Shown here piece by piece: positions 27,393 to 36,783 of a DNA stretch of 64,000 nt (position 1 is its first letter; the number at the start of each line of letters is the position of its first letter). Under the pieces are notes generated by a model, which was given only the letters and a program-made list of their open reading frames with translations, was not told the DNA's origin and did no database searches. This DNA is from Echinicola vietnamensis DSM 17526 (lineage in GTDB: Bacteria; Bacteroidota; Bacteroidia; Cytophagales; Cyclobacteriaceae): positions 752,001 to 816,000 of the forward strand of contig NC_019904.1 in the NCBI RefSeq assembly GCF_000325705.1. The letters run 5' to 3'. Position numbers and translations under genes: made by a program.

Positions 27393-29570
27393 TTACAGCT
27401 TTTCCTTGATGAAATTGGTCATCAGGTTATAGAGGTGCCAAGTGGTATTGCCACCATAAATTCCATGGTTTCTATTTGGATAATAAAAGGTTTCAAACTG
27501 CTTGTCTGCAGCCACTAATGCATCCAACAAAGCCACTGAGTTTTGGAAATGGACATTGTCATCTCCTGTACCATGGATCAAAAGGAAATTTCCCTTCAAC
27601 TTGTCCACATGGGTAAGTGGGCTATAATCATCATATCCAGATGGATTCAGCTGAGGCGTCTGCAAATACCGCTCGGTATAAATGGTGTCATAATATCTCC
27701 AGGTGGTTACTGGCGCTACGGCAATGGCCGTTTTGAAGACATCATTGCCCAGCATAAGGGAGAGAGAACTCATGTAACCTCCATAAGACCAGCCCCAAAT
27801 ACCGATACGCGCGCCATCCACATACGGCAAAGAAGCCAAGTATTTGGCCCCCGCTATTTGGTCTTGGACCTCCAGATTGCCCAGCTGTGCATAGGTGGCA
27901 TGCTTAAAGGCGCGGCCTCTTCCTCCCGTTCCACGGTTATCCACACACACGACGATATAGCCTTCTGCTGCCAAGTGATGATGCCAAAAATCCCGGGTAC
28001 CTCCCCAAGCATTTCGCACGTTTTCGGAGCCTGGCCCTCCATAAACATACATCAATACAGGATGCTCTTTTGTCTCATCAAAATCTGCTGGCTTAATCAT
28101 ATAGCCGTTTAGCTGTGTGCCGTCTACGGTTTGAAATTGGAAAAACTCCTTATCACTAAGTGCATAGCCATCCAAACGGTCTTTTAAGGCCTTATTGTCC
28201 TCGAGCACTTTAATGGTTTCGCCCTTGGCATTGTTTAAGGTGACATGCAGGGGTTTGTTTGCAGTGGAAAAATAATCGATAAAGTACTTTTGATCGCGGC
28301 TCATGTTGATCCCGTGGGTTCCTTTGGCAGGAGTGAGTTCCTTTTTGCCTTTTCCATTCAGCTTGATCACATAAAGGTTTCGCTCCAAGGGAGACTGCTC
28401 AGTAGAAACAAAGTAAATCTTCTTGGACTTTTCATTCACGCCGACCACTTCGGTTACTTCCCAGTCTCCTGAGGTCACCTGCTGAATCAACGCACCGTTC
28501 ATATCATGATGGTAAATATGCTTAAACCCATCTTGCTCGGAAGTTCGCAAAAAACCACTACCATCCTTCAGGTAAAGAAGGTTATCATTATAGTTGAGGT
28601 CGACGTAAGTAGTCGCTTTCTCGGTCAATATCACCTTGCTGTCTCCTGTAGCTGTATTGGCATGCAAAAGGTCCAGCTGATTTTGAAGTCTGTTGAGACG
28701 GATAAATGCCAAGGTCTCACTGTTGCCAGTCCAGTAAATTCGGGGCAAGTAAATGTCTGTCTCTTCACCGGCGTCCATCTTGGTGCTTTCATCCGCCCCA
28801 AGGTCGTACACGTGAATGCTCACGGCTGAATTTTTCTCCCCTGCTTTTGGATATTTAAACTTATAATCCTGTGGATACAAGGGCCCCCAAAGCTGCATGT
28901 TATACTCAGGGACGGCTGATTCATCAAAGCGGATATAGGCAATTTTCTGTCCGTCTGGAGACCACTCAAACGCTTGGGCCATGGAAAATTCCTCTTCATA
29001 TACCCAGTCGGCCGAGCCATTGATAATCTTGTTCCACTCACCATCGTGCGTCACTTGATGTACCTTGTTATCCTCTAAAGTGATATAGTATAGGTCATTG
29101 TCCTTCACAAAGGCCACCTTGGTATTATCTGGCGAAAGGGTAGCATAGGATATTTTTTCTCCATCCATCAGCTTTTGGGACACCCCTGAAGCAATGTCTA
29201 CGACATAAAAAACACCCTTGGAAGACCTTCTATAAATGCTCTCCACCTCAGTGGCCACCAAAGCCTTGGTCTCGTCATTGTTAAAAGAATAGCTGGAAAA
29301 TTCAATGCCCAGCTTATTGCCGTCTATCAGGACTTCCTCCTGCTCACCCGTACTGACATTCATCTTTACCACCTGAGTGACGCCATCCTCTTTTTTCAAG
29401 GAACTGTAGTACTGCCCATCTTTCATCCAATTGATGCCTCTGACAGACTTCTGATTAAACACTCCTTCTTTGAAAATGGAAGCTAAGGATACCTCCTTTT
29501 GCTGTGCGTAGATTTCTGTACACATACTGATCATTAATGCCGCTAGCGCGAAAATGCTTATTCGGTTCAT
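27393..29570 (-). CDS. Dipeptidyl peptidase IV (S9B serine peptidase)
   Basis: A periplasmic or secreted exopeptidase that removes Xaa-Pro dipeptides. The 725-residue chain starts with a signal peptide (ISIFALAALMISMCTEIYAQ). An eight-bladed beta-propeller (about 50-470) carries the WVYEEEF motif (EE pair that binds the peptide N-terminus). An alpha/beta hydrolase domain follows, with nucleophile Ser about 595 (GIWGWSYGGYMS), Asp about 670 (GTGDDNVH) and His about 702 (NRNHGIYGG). All catalytic residues are present. It stands alone, divergent from the GG-leader peptide gene. Confidence 0.95.
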   Translation of the reverse strand: MNRISIFALAALMISMCTEIYAQQKEVSLASIFKEGVFNQKSVRGINWMKDGQYYSSLKKEDGVTQVVKMNVSTGEQEEVLIDGNKLGIEFSSYSFNNDETKALVATEVESIYRRSSKGVFYVVDIASGVSQKLMDGEKISYATLSPDNTKVAFVKDNDLYYITLEDNKVHQVTHDGEWNKIINGSADWVYEEEFSMAQAFEWSPDGQKIAYIRFDESAVPEYNMQLWGPLYPQDYKFKYPKAGEKNSAVSIHVYDLGADESTKMDAGEETDIYLPRIYWTGNSETLAFIRLNRLQNQLDLLHANTATGDSKVILTEKATTYVDLNYNDNLLYLKDGSGFLRTSEQDGFKHIYHHDMNGALIQQVTSGDWEVTEVVGVNEKSKKIYFVSTEQSPLERNLYVIKLNGKGKKELTPAKGTHGINMSRDQKYFIDYFSTANKPLHVTLNNAKGETIKVLEDNKALKDRLDGYALSDKEFFQFQTVDGTQLNGYMIKPADFDETKEHPVLMYVYGGPGSENVRNAWGGTRDFWHHHLAAEGYIVVCVDNRGTGGRGRAFKHATYAQLGNLEVQDQIAGAKYLASLPYVDGARIGIWGWSYGGYMSSLSLMLGNDVFKTAIAVAPVTTWRYYDTIYTERYLQTPQLNPSGYDDYSPLTHVDKLKGNFLLIHGTGDDNVHFQNSVALLDALVAADKQFETFYYPNRNHGIYGGNTTWHLYNLMTNFIKEKL

Positions 29571-29701
29571 AAATAGTTATATTGTGGATTTTATTCTGAT
29601 CGCTAAATATAATGAAATTGACCTTTAAGGTCACCATCTCCCGCGTCGAGTTCATTACTCTCAATTCATTTCAATGATATTTTTTTAGTTTTTACTGCAT
29701 T

Positions 29702-29737
29702 TGTGCAATTATTATGCACAGACAAAAACTAGATTTG
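29702..29737 (+). promoter_or_regulatory. Promoter with overlapping palindrome upstream of the GG-leader peptide
   Basis: TAGATTTG (29730-29737) fits the TAnnTTTG -7 box. The palindrome TGTGCA-7-TGCACA at 29702-29720 lies where the -33 region would be, so a regulator bound there could repress or activate. A second hairpin, CCCATC-CCTTAA-GATGGG (29754-29771), would lie in the leader RNA. Confidence 0.4.
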
Positions 29738-29798
29738 ACAGTATCAAAGGTGTCCCATCCCTTAAGATGGGGTTATTTTAATCTCTAACTGTACTTTT

Positions 29799-30032
29799 AT
29801 GAAATCTTTTGATTCAAAATCTTTCGACCTTAAAGAAATGGGCGTAGAAGAAATCTCCGACCTTCAGCAAAATGAAATCAACGGAGGACTTTCCATCACA
29901 GTTCCTTCGCTCTCATCTTTGTCCCTTCCATCTGTGGATGCTTCTGCGGGATTAGGAGTTAGCTTAGCTGCCGCCGTTGGCGGAATTACTTTAGGATTGG
30001 GCCTAAGCTTGGGATTAGCGGTAGATGCTTAA
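29799..30032 (+). CDS. Double-glycine leader peptide (bacteriocin/microcin-like precursor)
   Basis: A 77-residue precursor. Residues 1-30 form a leader with the Bacteroidota pattern L..GVEEIS..Q..INGG: Ile19 at -12, Ser20 at -11, Ile27 at -4 and Gly29-Gly30 at the cleavage site, as recognised by C39-peptidase ABC exporters. The 47-residue core is glycine-, serine-, leucine- and alanine-rich, has no Cys, and ends in a glycine-zipper-like hydrophobic stretch (GGITLGLGLSLGLAV). No C39 transporter, modification enzyme or immunity gene is adjacent. It has its own promoter-like and terminator sequences. Function as a secreted peptide is an inference. Confidence 0.65.
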   Translation: MKSFDSKSFDLKEMGVEEISDLQQNEINGGLSITVPSLSSLSLPSVDASAGLGVSLAAAVGGITLGLGLSLGLAVDA

Positions 30033-30057
30033 CGACACATTCTTTCTAGACTTTACT

Positions 30058-30092
30058 AAGCAGGAAAACAGGTTGTTTTCCTGCTTTTTTTT
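30058..30092 (+). terminator. Rho-independent terminator of the GG-leader peptide gene
   Basis: The 12-base arms AAGCAGGAAAAC (30058-30069) and GTTTTCCTGCTT (30075-30086) pair perfectly and are followed by a T-run. It lies 25 bases after the stop codon. Confidence 0.85.
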
Positions 30093-30320
30093 ACGGTACT
30101 GAGGCACAAAGGAACCAAGCTGCAAGGTAGATGTACCAAAGAACGATCGACCAATCCCATTCCACCCACCCAAACATACTCCTTCCTATTTCTTGACCCG
30201 CTTTTTATTTTTGGACATTAACCACGGCAAATGCTGTGTGCCTTGGCACCTTGGTGGTATTATTTTCATTAATCCGGAAGAATACTTCGAAATCATAGGG
30301 AAGTCATTTAAATTTACTTT

Positions 30321-31310
30321 ATGAAGAAAAAAATTGCATTGGTCACCGGTGGCTTTACCGGAGAATCGGTCGTTTCACTAAAAAGTGCCGCGGTAGTAGA
30401 AACCCAAATCGATAGGGAGCGCTATGATGTCTATAAAATCATCATTGAAAAGGAAAATTGGTTTTATGCCGCTGAAGACGGAACCCCTTCCCTTGTCGAT
30501 TTAAATGACTTTTCCATTCAGGTGGATGGTAAAAAGGTCACTTTTGATGGTGTTTTTAACATCCTCCACGGCTCACCGGGAGAGGATGGCAAACTTGCTG
30601 GATACTTTGACATGGTAGGCCTCCCTTACACTACTTGTGACGCCCTGACCTCTGCGATCACCATGAACAAAGGCTACACCAAGGCCATAGTACAGGACAT
30701 CGAAGGACTGGAAGTGGCCAATTCCCTCCAGCTGTTCAAAAACTCCCCCAAAAACACCCAGCGCGTCATCGATGAGCTTACCCTTCCTTATTTCGTCAAA
30801 CCCAATAATGGCGGTAGCAGTATCGGCATGAGTAAGGTAAAAAGCGAAGGAGAAGTCCAAGAAGCCTTGGACAAAGCCTTTGCAGAAGACAACCAAGTGC
30901 TGATCGAAGAGTTTGTTTCCGGCAGGGAATTTTCCATCGGCATGTACATGGTAAATGGCGAAGTCATCGTCCTCCCTGCTACGGAAATTGTCAGCTCCAA
31001 AGAGTTTTTTGACTTTGAAGCCAAATATACTGCGGGTGTCACAGAGGAAATCACCCCCGGAAGGATGTCCGAGGAAGAGGTCAATAGGGTAAGGGAAGTG
31101 GCCAGAAAGGTCTACCTCAAACTCAACTGCAAAGGCGCTGTGCGTATGGATTACTTCCTCGAAAAGGAAACCGGAAAAATCTTCTTTATCGAAATCAATA
31201 CGGTTCCCGGCCAAACGGAAACCAGCCTTATCTCACAGCAAGTACGTGCCATCGGCAAGACTGTCAAAGAATTCTACACGGAGATTATTGAGGAAATGTG
31301 GAAGCAATAA
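30321..31310 (+). CDS. ddl: D-alanine--D-alanine ligase
   Basis: This ATP-grasp enzyme of 329 residues joins two D-alanines for peptidoglycan precursors. Signature 1 is NILHGSPGEDGKLAGYFDMV (about 80-99). The ATP-binding lysine region follows in YFVKPNNGGSSIGMSK (about 156-171), then the Glu of EEFVSGREFS, and signature 2 near the end, FIEINTVPGQTETSLI, carrying the magnesium and product-binding residues. The product begins MKKKIALVTGGFTGE, matching the family. It is monocistronic and ends at a strong palindromic terminator shared with metK. Confidence 0.95.
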   Translation: MKKKIALVTGGFTGESVVSLKSAAVVETQIDRERYDVYKIIIEKENWFYAAEDGTPSLVDLNDFSIQVDGKKVTFDGVFNILHGSPGEDGKLAGYFDMVGLPYTTCDALTSAITMNKGYTKAIVQDIEGLEVANSLQLFKNSPKNTQRVIDELTLPYFVKPNNGGSSIGMSKVKSEGEVQEALDKAFAEDNQVLIEEFVSGREFSIGMYMVNGEVIVLPATEIVSSKEFFDFEAKYTAGVTEEITPGRMSEEEVNRVREVARKVYLKLNCKGAVRMDYFLEKETGKIFFIEINTVPGQTETSLISQQVRAIGKTVKEFYTEIIEEMWKQ

Positions 31311-31353
31311 GGACGGATTTCATGCCACCCCTTTTAAGAGGGTATAGACAAAA

Positions 31354-31393
31354 AAAGGAGTGGCAGCTCGGTGCACCGAGCTGCCACTCCTTT
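31354..31393. terminator. Perfect 40-base palindrome, bidirectional terminator
   Basis: Two 20-base arms pair without mismatch or spacer (31354-31373 with 31374-31393). A-rich and T-rich flanks on the two sides suit termination in both directions. It lies between convergent ddl and metK. Confidence 0.85.
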
Positions 31394-31513
31394 ATGTTCT
31401 TCAAATCTCCCTTTAGGCCTGGCAGCGATGTTTTCTTTTAATCGGACGGAAGGTAAAAGAAGATTGCTTCTTCTCGCTGGTCATCGCCAGGACATTTTTA
31501 TATTGGATCCTGC

Positions 31514-32767
31514 TTAAAGGTCAAACTCCTTTTTCAGCCTGTCCACATAATCCAGTTTTTCCCAGGTAAACAACTCCACATCCAAGGTTAGCGAAGTGCC
31601 ATCCGGAGAAACAAAGGTCTTTTGCACCACTTCGTTCGTTCTTCCCATGTGGCCGTAGGCAGCCGTTTCTTCATAAATAGGATTACGAAGCTTCAGCCTT
31701 TGCTCAATGGCATATGGACGCATATCAAAAATCTTCTGGATCTTTTCAGCGATTACCCCGTCCTTCAGGTCCACTTTACTGGTGCCGTAAGTATTGATAT
31801 ATATGCCCATTGGCTCGGCTACGCCGATGGCATAGGACACCTGAACCAACACCTCATCGGCTATTCCCGCTGCCACCATATTTTTGGCGATATGACGGGT
31901 AGCATAAGCTGCAGAGCGATCCACTTTTGAGGGATCCTTTCCGGAGAATGCCCCTCCTCCATGAGCGCCTTTTCCACCATAAGTATCCACAATAATTTTA
32001 CGGCCTGTCAAGCCCGCATCTCCATGGGGTCCGCCGATCACAAATTTACCTGTAGGATTGATATGGTAGGTGATGTCATCGGTAAAGAGCGCCTGGATTT
32101 CCGGGATCAGCTGTGCCTTCACACGTGGGATCAAAATACTGATCAGGTCCTCCTTGATTTTCTTCAGCATGGCCGGCTCATCCGCAAATTCATCGTGCTG
32201 GGTAGAGATCACGATGGTCTTGATCCGCTGTGGCACATTGTCGTCGCTGTATTCGATCGTCACCTGTGCTTTGGCATCTGGACGGAGATAAGTGATTTCC
32301 TTATTTTCCCTCCTCAAGTTAGCCAACTCTTTCAACAACCTATGGGAAACATCCAATGCCAATGGCATATAGTTCTGTGTTTCGTTCGTCGCATATCCGA
32401 ACATCATACCCTGATCACCAGCGCCTTGTTCTTCTGGGCTTGTCCGATCCACACCTTGGTTGATATCAGGAGACTGGTCGTGAATAGCTGAAAGCACACC
32501 ACAAGAGCTCCCGTCAAACATGTACTCTCCCTTCACATAACCGATCCTATTGATCACATCACGGGCAATTTTCTGGACATCAAGGTAAGTATTGGACTTC
32601 ACCTCTCCTGCCAAGACCACCTGGCCTGTGGTCACCAAGGTTTCGCAAGCCACCTTGGACTGAGGATCAAACGCCAAAAAATTATCAATCAATGCATCTG
32701 ATATCTGATCAGAAATTTTATCAGGATGTCCCTCAGAAACAGACTCCGAGGTAAATAAATAAGGCAT
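31514..32767 (-). CDS. metK: S-adenosylmethionine synthase
   Basis: This enzyme makes S-adenosylmethionine from methionine and ATP. The 417-residue chain has the N-terminal [19 protein letters not shown], the methionine-loop hexapeptide region [12 protein letters not shown] and the P-loop-like [19 protein letters not shown]. The family's three-fold repeated domain structure is complete. It is monocistronic. I looked for a SAM riboswitch in the leader and found none: the coding region is preceded by only a short AT-rich stretch. Confidence 0.96.
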   Translation of the reverse strand: MPYLFTSESVSEGHPDKISDQISDALIDNFLAFDPQSKVACETLVTTGQVVLAGEVKSNTYLDVQKIARDVINRIGYVKGEYMFDGSSCGVLSAIHDQSPDINQGVDRTSPEEQGAGDQGMMFGYATNETQNYMPLALDVSHRLLKELANLRRENKEITYLRPDAKAQVTIEYSDDNVPQRIKTIVISTQHDEFADEPAMLKKIKEDLISILIPRVKAQLIPEIQALFTDDITYHINPTGKFVIGGPHGDAGLTGRKIIVDTYGGKGAHGGGAFSGKDPSKVDRSAAYATRHIAKNMVAAGIADEVLVQVSYAIGVAEPMGIYINTYGTSKVDLKDGVIAEKIQKIFDMRPYAIEQRLKLRNPIYEETAAYGHMGRTNEVVQKTFVSPDGTSLTLDVELFTWEKLDYVDRLKKEFDL

Positions 32768-33208
32768 ATATCGAGTTTTTAATTACAAGTAGAAATGGCG
32801 TGTAAAATTAAAGCATAAGCAGGAAATAAAAAACTTTTACTTTGGGATAAATGATAACAGGTCTGTCCGCACATATAACGGGCATTTTTCCCGCTTCTGA
32901 AAGGCCCCAAAAACTCGAAAACAGTTTATCCGTTAAGACGAACACCCCCACCATGATTAAAAACTGAAAGCGTAGGCACTGATCAAAGTCTCCCGACTTT
33001 CCCATCTGGTCTTAGTCTCCCGACTGAGACCTCAACTTCCACAAGTCTCCAGACTTGCAGCGTAACCAAGGTACCAAGTACGAAGAAGTGGGAAGTGGAA
33101 AGGAAGTTGAAAGTAAGGTATCAAATGCGATAAAGTACAAGCTCCGTTAATGTTGCAATTCCCAATTCTCCAACCTTCCAACCTTCCAACAACTTAACTT
33201 CTTAACGT
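32768..33208. other. Intergenic region with short palindromes
   Basis: About 440 bases between metK and galT. It includes a group of related short palindromes (AGTCTCCCGACT, AAGTCTCCAGACTT) at about 32985-33060 and the repetitive tract CCAACCTTCCAACCTTCC near 33170. A 65-codon minus frame across it is not protein-like. Confidence 0.45.
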
Positions 33209-34252
33209 TTAGACCTTATAATGCTCCTTTGGCTGGCTCTTCAAGATCTTCACAGCTGATTCTGCGGTGATATCCCGTTGTGGATTGGCCAGCATCTCGT
33301 AGCCGACCATAAATTTCTTCACGGTCGCAGAGCGTAACAGTGGCGGATAGAACACCATGTGCAGGTCCCATTCTGGATGGTTTTGGCCATCTGTGGGAGC
33401 TTGATGGATCCCTGCCGAATACGGAAAAGACACCTTGAAGACATTGTCATACATGATCGCCAGCTGACGGTAGGCATCCGCCAAAGCTTCCATTTGTGCA
33501 GCGTCCATTTCGGAAAGGGAAGCAATATGCGTCTTAGGCGCAATCATCGCCTCAAAAGGCCAAACCGCCCAAAATGGTACCAAGCCCACGAAATAATCAT
33601 TTTCGAATAGAATACGTTCTCCTTTCTTGAGCTCCTCGTACACATAGTCCAGCACCATACTACGTCCATATTTTTGGTAATATTCACCAAACTTCACCTG
33701 CTTTTTGGCCGGCTCCACTGGGATGGATTCCTGTGCCCAGATCTGGCCATGGGGATGTGGATTGGAGCAGCCCATCACCGAACCTTTGTTTTCGAATATC
33801 TGGACATGATTGATAAAATCTTTACCGCCCAATTCCTGGTATTCTTTCTTCCATAGCTCCACCACCTTCGTAATGGCCTGTACGTCCAGTTCGGGAATGG
33901 TCAGGTCATGGCGGGGCGAAAAGCAGATCACCTTACAGATCCCCCGTTCACTTTTGGCCCTGAAGAATTCTCCTTCGGACATTTCTCCCTGAGGAATATC
34001 GGAAGTCAATGCCCCAAAATCATTCTGAAACACATATGCACCGGTATAATCAGGGTTTTTCTCTCCATTTATCCGGGTATTACCGGGACACAAGTAGCAC
34101 TTTTCGTCATAGGCAGGCTTTTGTGCTTCGGCGGTATCTTCTTCTTGTCCCTGCCAAGGCCGCTTGCCACGATGCGGGGATACCTGCAGCCAGTCACCGG
34201 TAAATGGATTATATCTTCTATGACTATGGTCTTCGAAATTAAAATCAGTCAT
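33209..34252 (-). CDS. galT: UDP-glucose--hexose-1-phosphate uridylyltransferase
   Basis: This Leloir enzyme exchanges UMP between UDP-glucose and galactose 1-phosphate. The 347-residue product shows the zinc-site cysteines in CYLCPGNTR (about 52-60) and the catalytic histidine triad motif MGCSNPHPHGQIW (about 157-169), where the second His is uridylylated. The C-terminal HIT-like half contains AGIHQAPTDGQNHPEWDLHM. It is the last gene of the gal operon, 153 bases after galK; the wider gap could hold a second promoter. Confidence 0.96.
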   Translation of the reverse strand: MTDFNFEDHSHRRYNPFTGDWLQVSPHRGKRPWQGQEEDTAEAQKPAYDEKCYLCPGNTRINGEKNPDYTGAYVFQNDFGALTSDIPQGEMSEGEFFRAKSERGICKVICFSPRHDLTIPELDVQAITKVVELWKKEYQELGGKDFINHVQIFENKGSVMGCSNPHPHGQIWAQESIPVEPAKKQVKFGEYYQKYGRSMVLDYVYEELKKGERILFENDYFVGLVPFWAVWPFEAMIAPKTHIASLSEMDAAQMEALADAYRQLAIMYDNVFKVSFPYSAGIHQAPTDGQNHPEWDLHMVFYPPLLRSATVKKFMVGYEMLANPQRDITAESAVKILKSQPKEHYKV

Positions 34253-34405
34253 GAGGGGGTAAATGTTGTAATGTTTAAAAGGTTTTTTTTGTTTTTGGGC
34301 ACAATTATCACTTGGTTGAGTCAGAGCCTCAATTTCAGGGAGTGCAGGAGCGAAGCCCCAACACCACGTTACTTTTATCTTGAAAATTAATACGCTCTAC
34401 TCAAA

Positions 34406-35557
34406 CTATCCGACTACTCTCGTGCCATCCGTGACCTCTACTTCGTAGATTTGGAGTGATTTTCCGAAGGCTTTTTCATAGGCTGCGGCCACTTCTTTTT
34501 CAAACGTTTCCTTAGCACCTTTTTCGACTAGATTAATGGTGCAGCCACCAAAGCCACCGCCCATCATCCGGGCACCGGCAACCGTCTCACGGGACTTGGC
34601 AAAATCAGCCAAAAAATCCAATTCCTTACAGCTCACCTCGTATAGCCCTGAAAGGCCGTCATGGGAGCCGTACATCTGCTGGCCGAATCCTTTGATATCG
34701 CCTTTTTCCAACAACTCACAGCCTTTGAGCAAACGGGCATTTTCCTCAATCACAAATTTGCATCGCCTGAAGACCACTTCGCTGATTTTGGACTTGGTCT
34801 CTTCCAGTAGTTCCAGCGTTACATCACGGAGACTCTTGACGGTTTGATTGGTCTGCTGAACAGCGGCTACACCTGCTTGGCACTCCCTTCTGCGGTCGTT
34901 ATAGGCTGAATCGGCCAAGGAATGTTTCACTTGCGTGTCACACAGGATGATCTGGTAATCTCCTAGGTCGATCGGAAAATAGCTGTATTCCAGGGAACGG
35001 CAGTCCAAGCGAATAGCATGGTTATCCTTGCCCATCATGGAGGCAAACTGGTCCATGATCCCGCACTGGACACCGGCAAATTCATGCTCAGCTTTCTGGG
35101 CAAACTTCAGCATGTCCAATCGCTCCAGCCCTAGCCCAAACAGCTCGGACAACGCCAGGCAGACACCGTTTTCCACTGCTGCAGAGGAAGACAATCCAGC
35201 ACCCACCGGTACATCTCCCCCAAACACCAGGTCAAAGCCCTCGATGGGGTAGCCTGCCTGCTGCAACTGGGCCACGACGCCCATCACATAATTGCCCCAA
35301 CCACCTTCCATTCGCTCAAAATCATGAAGGTCAAAGGTCAGGGATTCCTGAAAATCCTGGGAAAATAAGCGGCATTCATCACTGTCATTCTTTTGGACGG
35401 CAATGACGATTTCCTTGTTGATCGCTGCGGGAAGGACAAAGCCTTCGTTATAATCGGTATGCTCCCCGATCAGGTTGATCCTGCCGGGAGATTTTACGAC
35501 AATAGGTTTTTTGTCAAACAATTCTTCGAATGCTGACCGGATAATTCCTGGGTTCAT
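34406..35557 (-). CDS. galK: Galactokinase
   Basis: This enzyme phosphorylates alpha-D-galactose at C1. The 383 residues carry the galactokinase signature PGRINLIGEHTDYNEGFVLP near the N-terminus, the GHMP ATP-binding loop VPVGAGLSSSAAVENG, the catalytic Asp region in GVQCGIMDQFASMMG, and the C-terminal GHMP motif GARMMGGGFGGCTINLV. It follows galM with a 15-base gap on the same strand and is clearly cotranscribed with it. Confidence 0.97.
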   Translation of the reverse strand: MNPGIIRSAFEELFDKKPIVVKSPGRINLIGEHTDYNEGFVLPAAINKEIVIAVQKNDSDECRLFSQDFQESLTFDLHDFERMEGGWGNYVMGVVAQLQQAGYPIEGFDLVFGGDVPVGAGLSSSAAVENGVCLALSELFGLGLERLDMLKFAQKAEHEFAGVQCGIMDQFASMMGKDNHAIRLDCRSLEYSYFPIDLGDYQIILCDTQVKHSLADSAYNDRRRECQAGVAAVQQTNQTVKSLRDVTLELLEETKSKISEVVFRRCKFVIEENARLLKGCELLEKGDIKGFGQQMYGSHDGLSGLYEVSCKELDFLADFAKSRETVAGARMMGGGFGGCTINLVEKGAKETFEKEVAAAYEKAFGKSLQIYEVEVTDGTRVVG

Positions 35558-35572
35558 GATGTTCTATTTACT

Positions 35573-36652
35573 TTACTTAATGACTGAAAATTTAAAAGCC
35601 GTAAAACTATGGAAAGTTTCTCCCGGCTGGAGTACTACCGTAGGGAAATGGGGATGGTTTGGCGAATCCGGAAAATGCTGCGTTTCCAAGGCAATTCCGC
35701 CATGCTTGCCATAAGTCCGCCCCTTTCCCTGGAGTGTCCCGTCAAAATAATTGGCAGTATACAACTGGATGCCGGGTTCTGAAGTAGCCACTTCCATGCG
35801 GATTCCTGATGCCGCTGAAGAGAGTACCGCGGCAGGTTGATGGGCATCAAATACCAAGGTCTGGTCCAGGCCATTGGCAATTACGGTCTGCGGATGGTCG
35901 GCCATCACGCCTTTCTTTACCTTTTTGGGCTGAAGAAAATCCAGCGGGGTTCCTTTTACGGACAGGATTTCCCCCGTGGGAATACTGCCTTCTTTGACCG
36001 GTATATACAACGGTGCATTGACTTGCAGCTCATGATCCAGAATGCTGGAAGAAAGGTCTCCGGAAAGGTTAAAATAGGAATGATTGGTCAGGTTGACCAC
36101 CGTAGTTTTATTCGTGGTGGCCCGGTAGGCAAGCTTCAATTCGTTGGCTGCGGAAAGGGTAAAAGCTACGGTTACCGTCAATTCTCCGGGATAACTCTCC
36201 TCTCCATCAGGACTGACATAGGTAAATTCCACGCCATCTTCAATGATCGAAGCCTCCCATATTTTCTTATCGAACCCTTCCAATCCTCCATGCAGGTGGT
36301 GGTCGCCGTTATTTACGGCCATTTGGTAAGGCTTCCCTTCCAGCTGAAACCGCCCGTGGTCAATACGGTTACACACCCTGCCTACGGTACAGCCCATAAA
36401 GGCTCCCGCTTTCAGATAGGCCTCGCTGGTATAGTCCTCATAGCTGTCAAAACCGAGCACCACATCCCTGAATTGGCCGTCCCGGTCGGGCACTTCAAGA
36501 TGGGTGAGGGTAGCGCCATAGTTGGTCACACAGGCCTTTGCGCCATTTGCATTTCGTAAGGTGAATAAATGAATGTCACTGCCGGTAGGCGTTTGGCCAA
36601 AAACGGTCCGCTCAACGGTAGTTTTACTGTGGTTAGTTTGTGCTGTTGACAA
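35573..36652 (-). CDS. galM: Aldose 1-epimerase (mutarotase)
   Basis: This enzyme interconverts beta- and alpha-galactose, supplying the alpha anomer to galactokinase. The 359-residue product has the mutarotase landmarks: CTVGRVCNRIDHGRF, the catalytic-region histidines in NGDHHLHGGLEGF and LTNHSYFNLSG, and the catalytic base Glu in GIALETQHFPDSPNHP. It has no signal peptide, so it acts in the cytoplasm. It is first in the galM-galK-galT operon and lies directly downstream of the LacI-type regulator and its putative operator. Confidence 0.95.
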   Translation of the reverse strand: MSTAQTNHSKTTVERTVFGQTPTGSDIHLFTLRNANGAKACVTNYGATLTHLEVPDRDGQFRDVVLGFDSYEDYTSEAYLKAGAFMGCTVGRVCNRIDHGRFQLEGKPYQMAVNNGDHHLHGGLEGFDKKIWEASIIEDGVEFTYVSPDGEESYPGELTVTVAFTLSAANELKLAYRATTNKTTVVNLTNHSYFNLSGDLSSSILDHELQVNAPLYIPVKEGSIPTGEILSVKGTPLDFLQPKKVKKGVMADHPQTVIANGLDQTLVFDAHQPAAVLSSAASGIRMEVATSEPGIQLYTANYFDGTLQGKGRTYGKHGGIALETQHFPDSPNHPHFPTVVLQPGETFHSFTAFKFSVIK

Positions 36653-36684
36653 GGGTAAAAAGGTTTATTGACTGACAATTTTCT

Positions 36685-36692
36685 CAAATATA
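36685..36692 (-). promoter_or_regulatory. -7 box of the gal operon promoter
   Basis: On the minus strand the site reads TATATTTG, a match to TAnnTTTG, 33 bases before the galM ATG. A TTT triplet sits at the -33 position. The implied leader is short, about 25 bases. Confidence 0.45.
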
Positions 36693-36753
36693 TCCGCCAA
36701 TTTAAAGGATTAAAAAATGTTATTCAGGGCATTTTGGGCTAAATTTTAAAAAA

Positions 36754-36773
36754 AACGTTCCCGAAAACGTTTC
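36754..36773 (-). promoter_or_regulatory. LacI-family operator candidate
   Basis: The minus strand reads GGAAACGTTTTCGGGAACGTT. It contains two AACGTT half-site cores, a sequence class bound by LacI/GalR regulators. It lies between the regulator's stop and the galM promoter, about 60 bases upstream of the -7 box. Confidence 0.55.
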
Positions 36774-36783
36774 CATGAACCAT

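Noticed and set aside
32768..33005. SAM riboswitch or small ORF upstream of metK
   Set aside because: No conserved SAM-riboswitch core was found, and the 65-codon frame is not protein-like.
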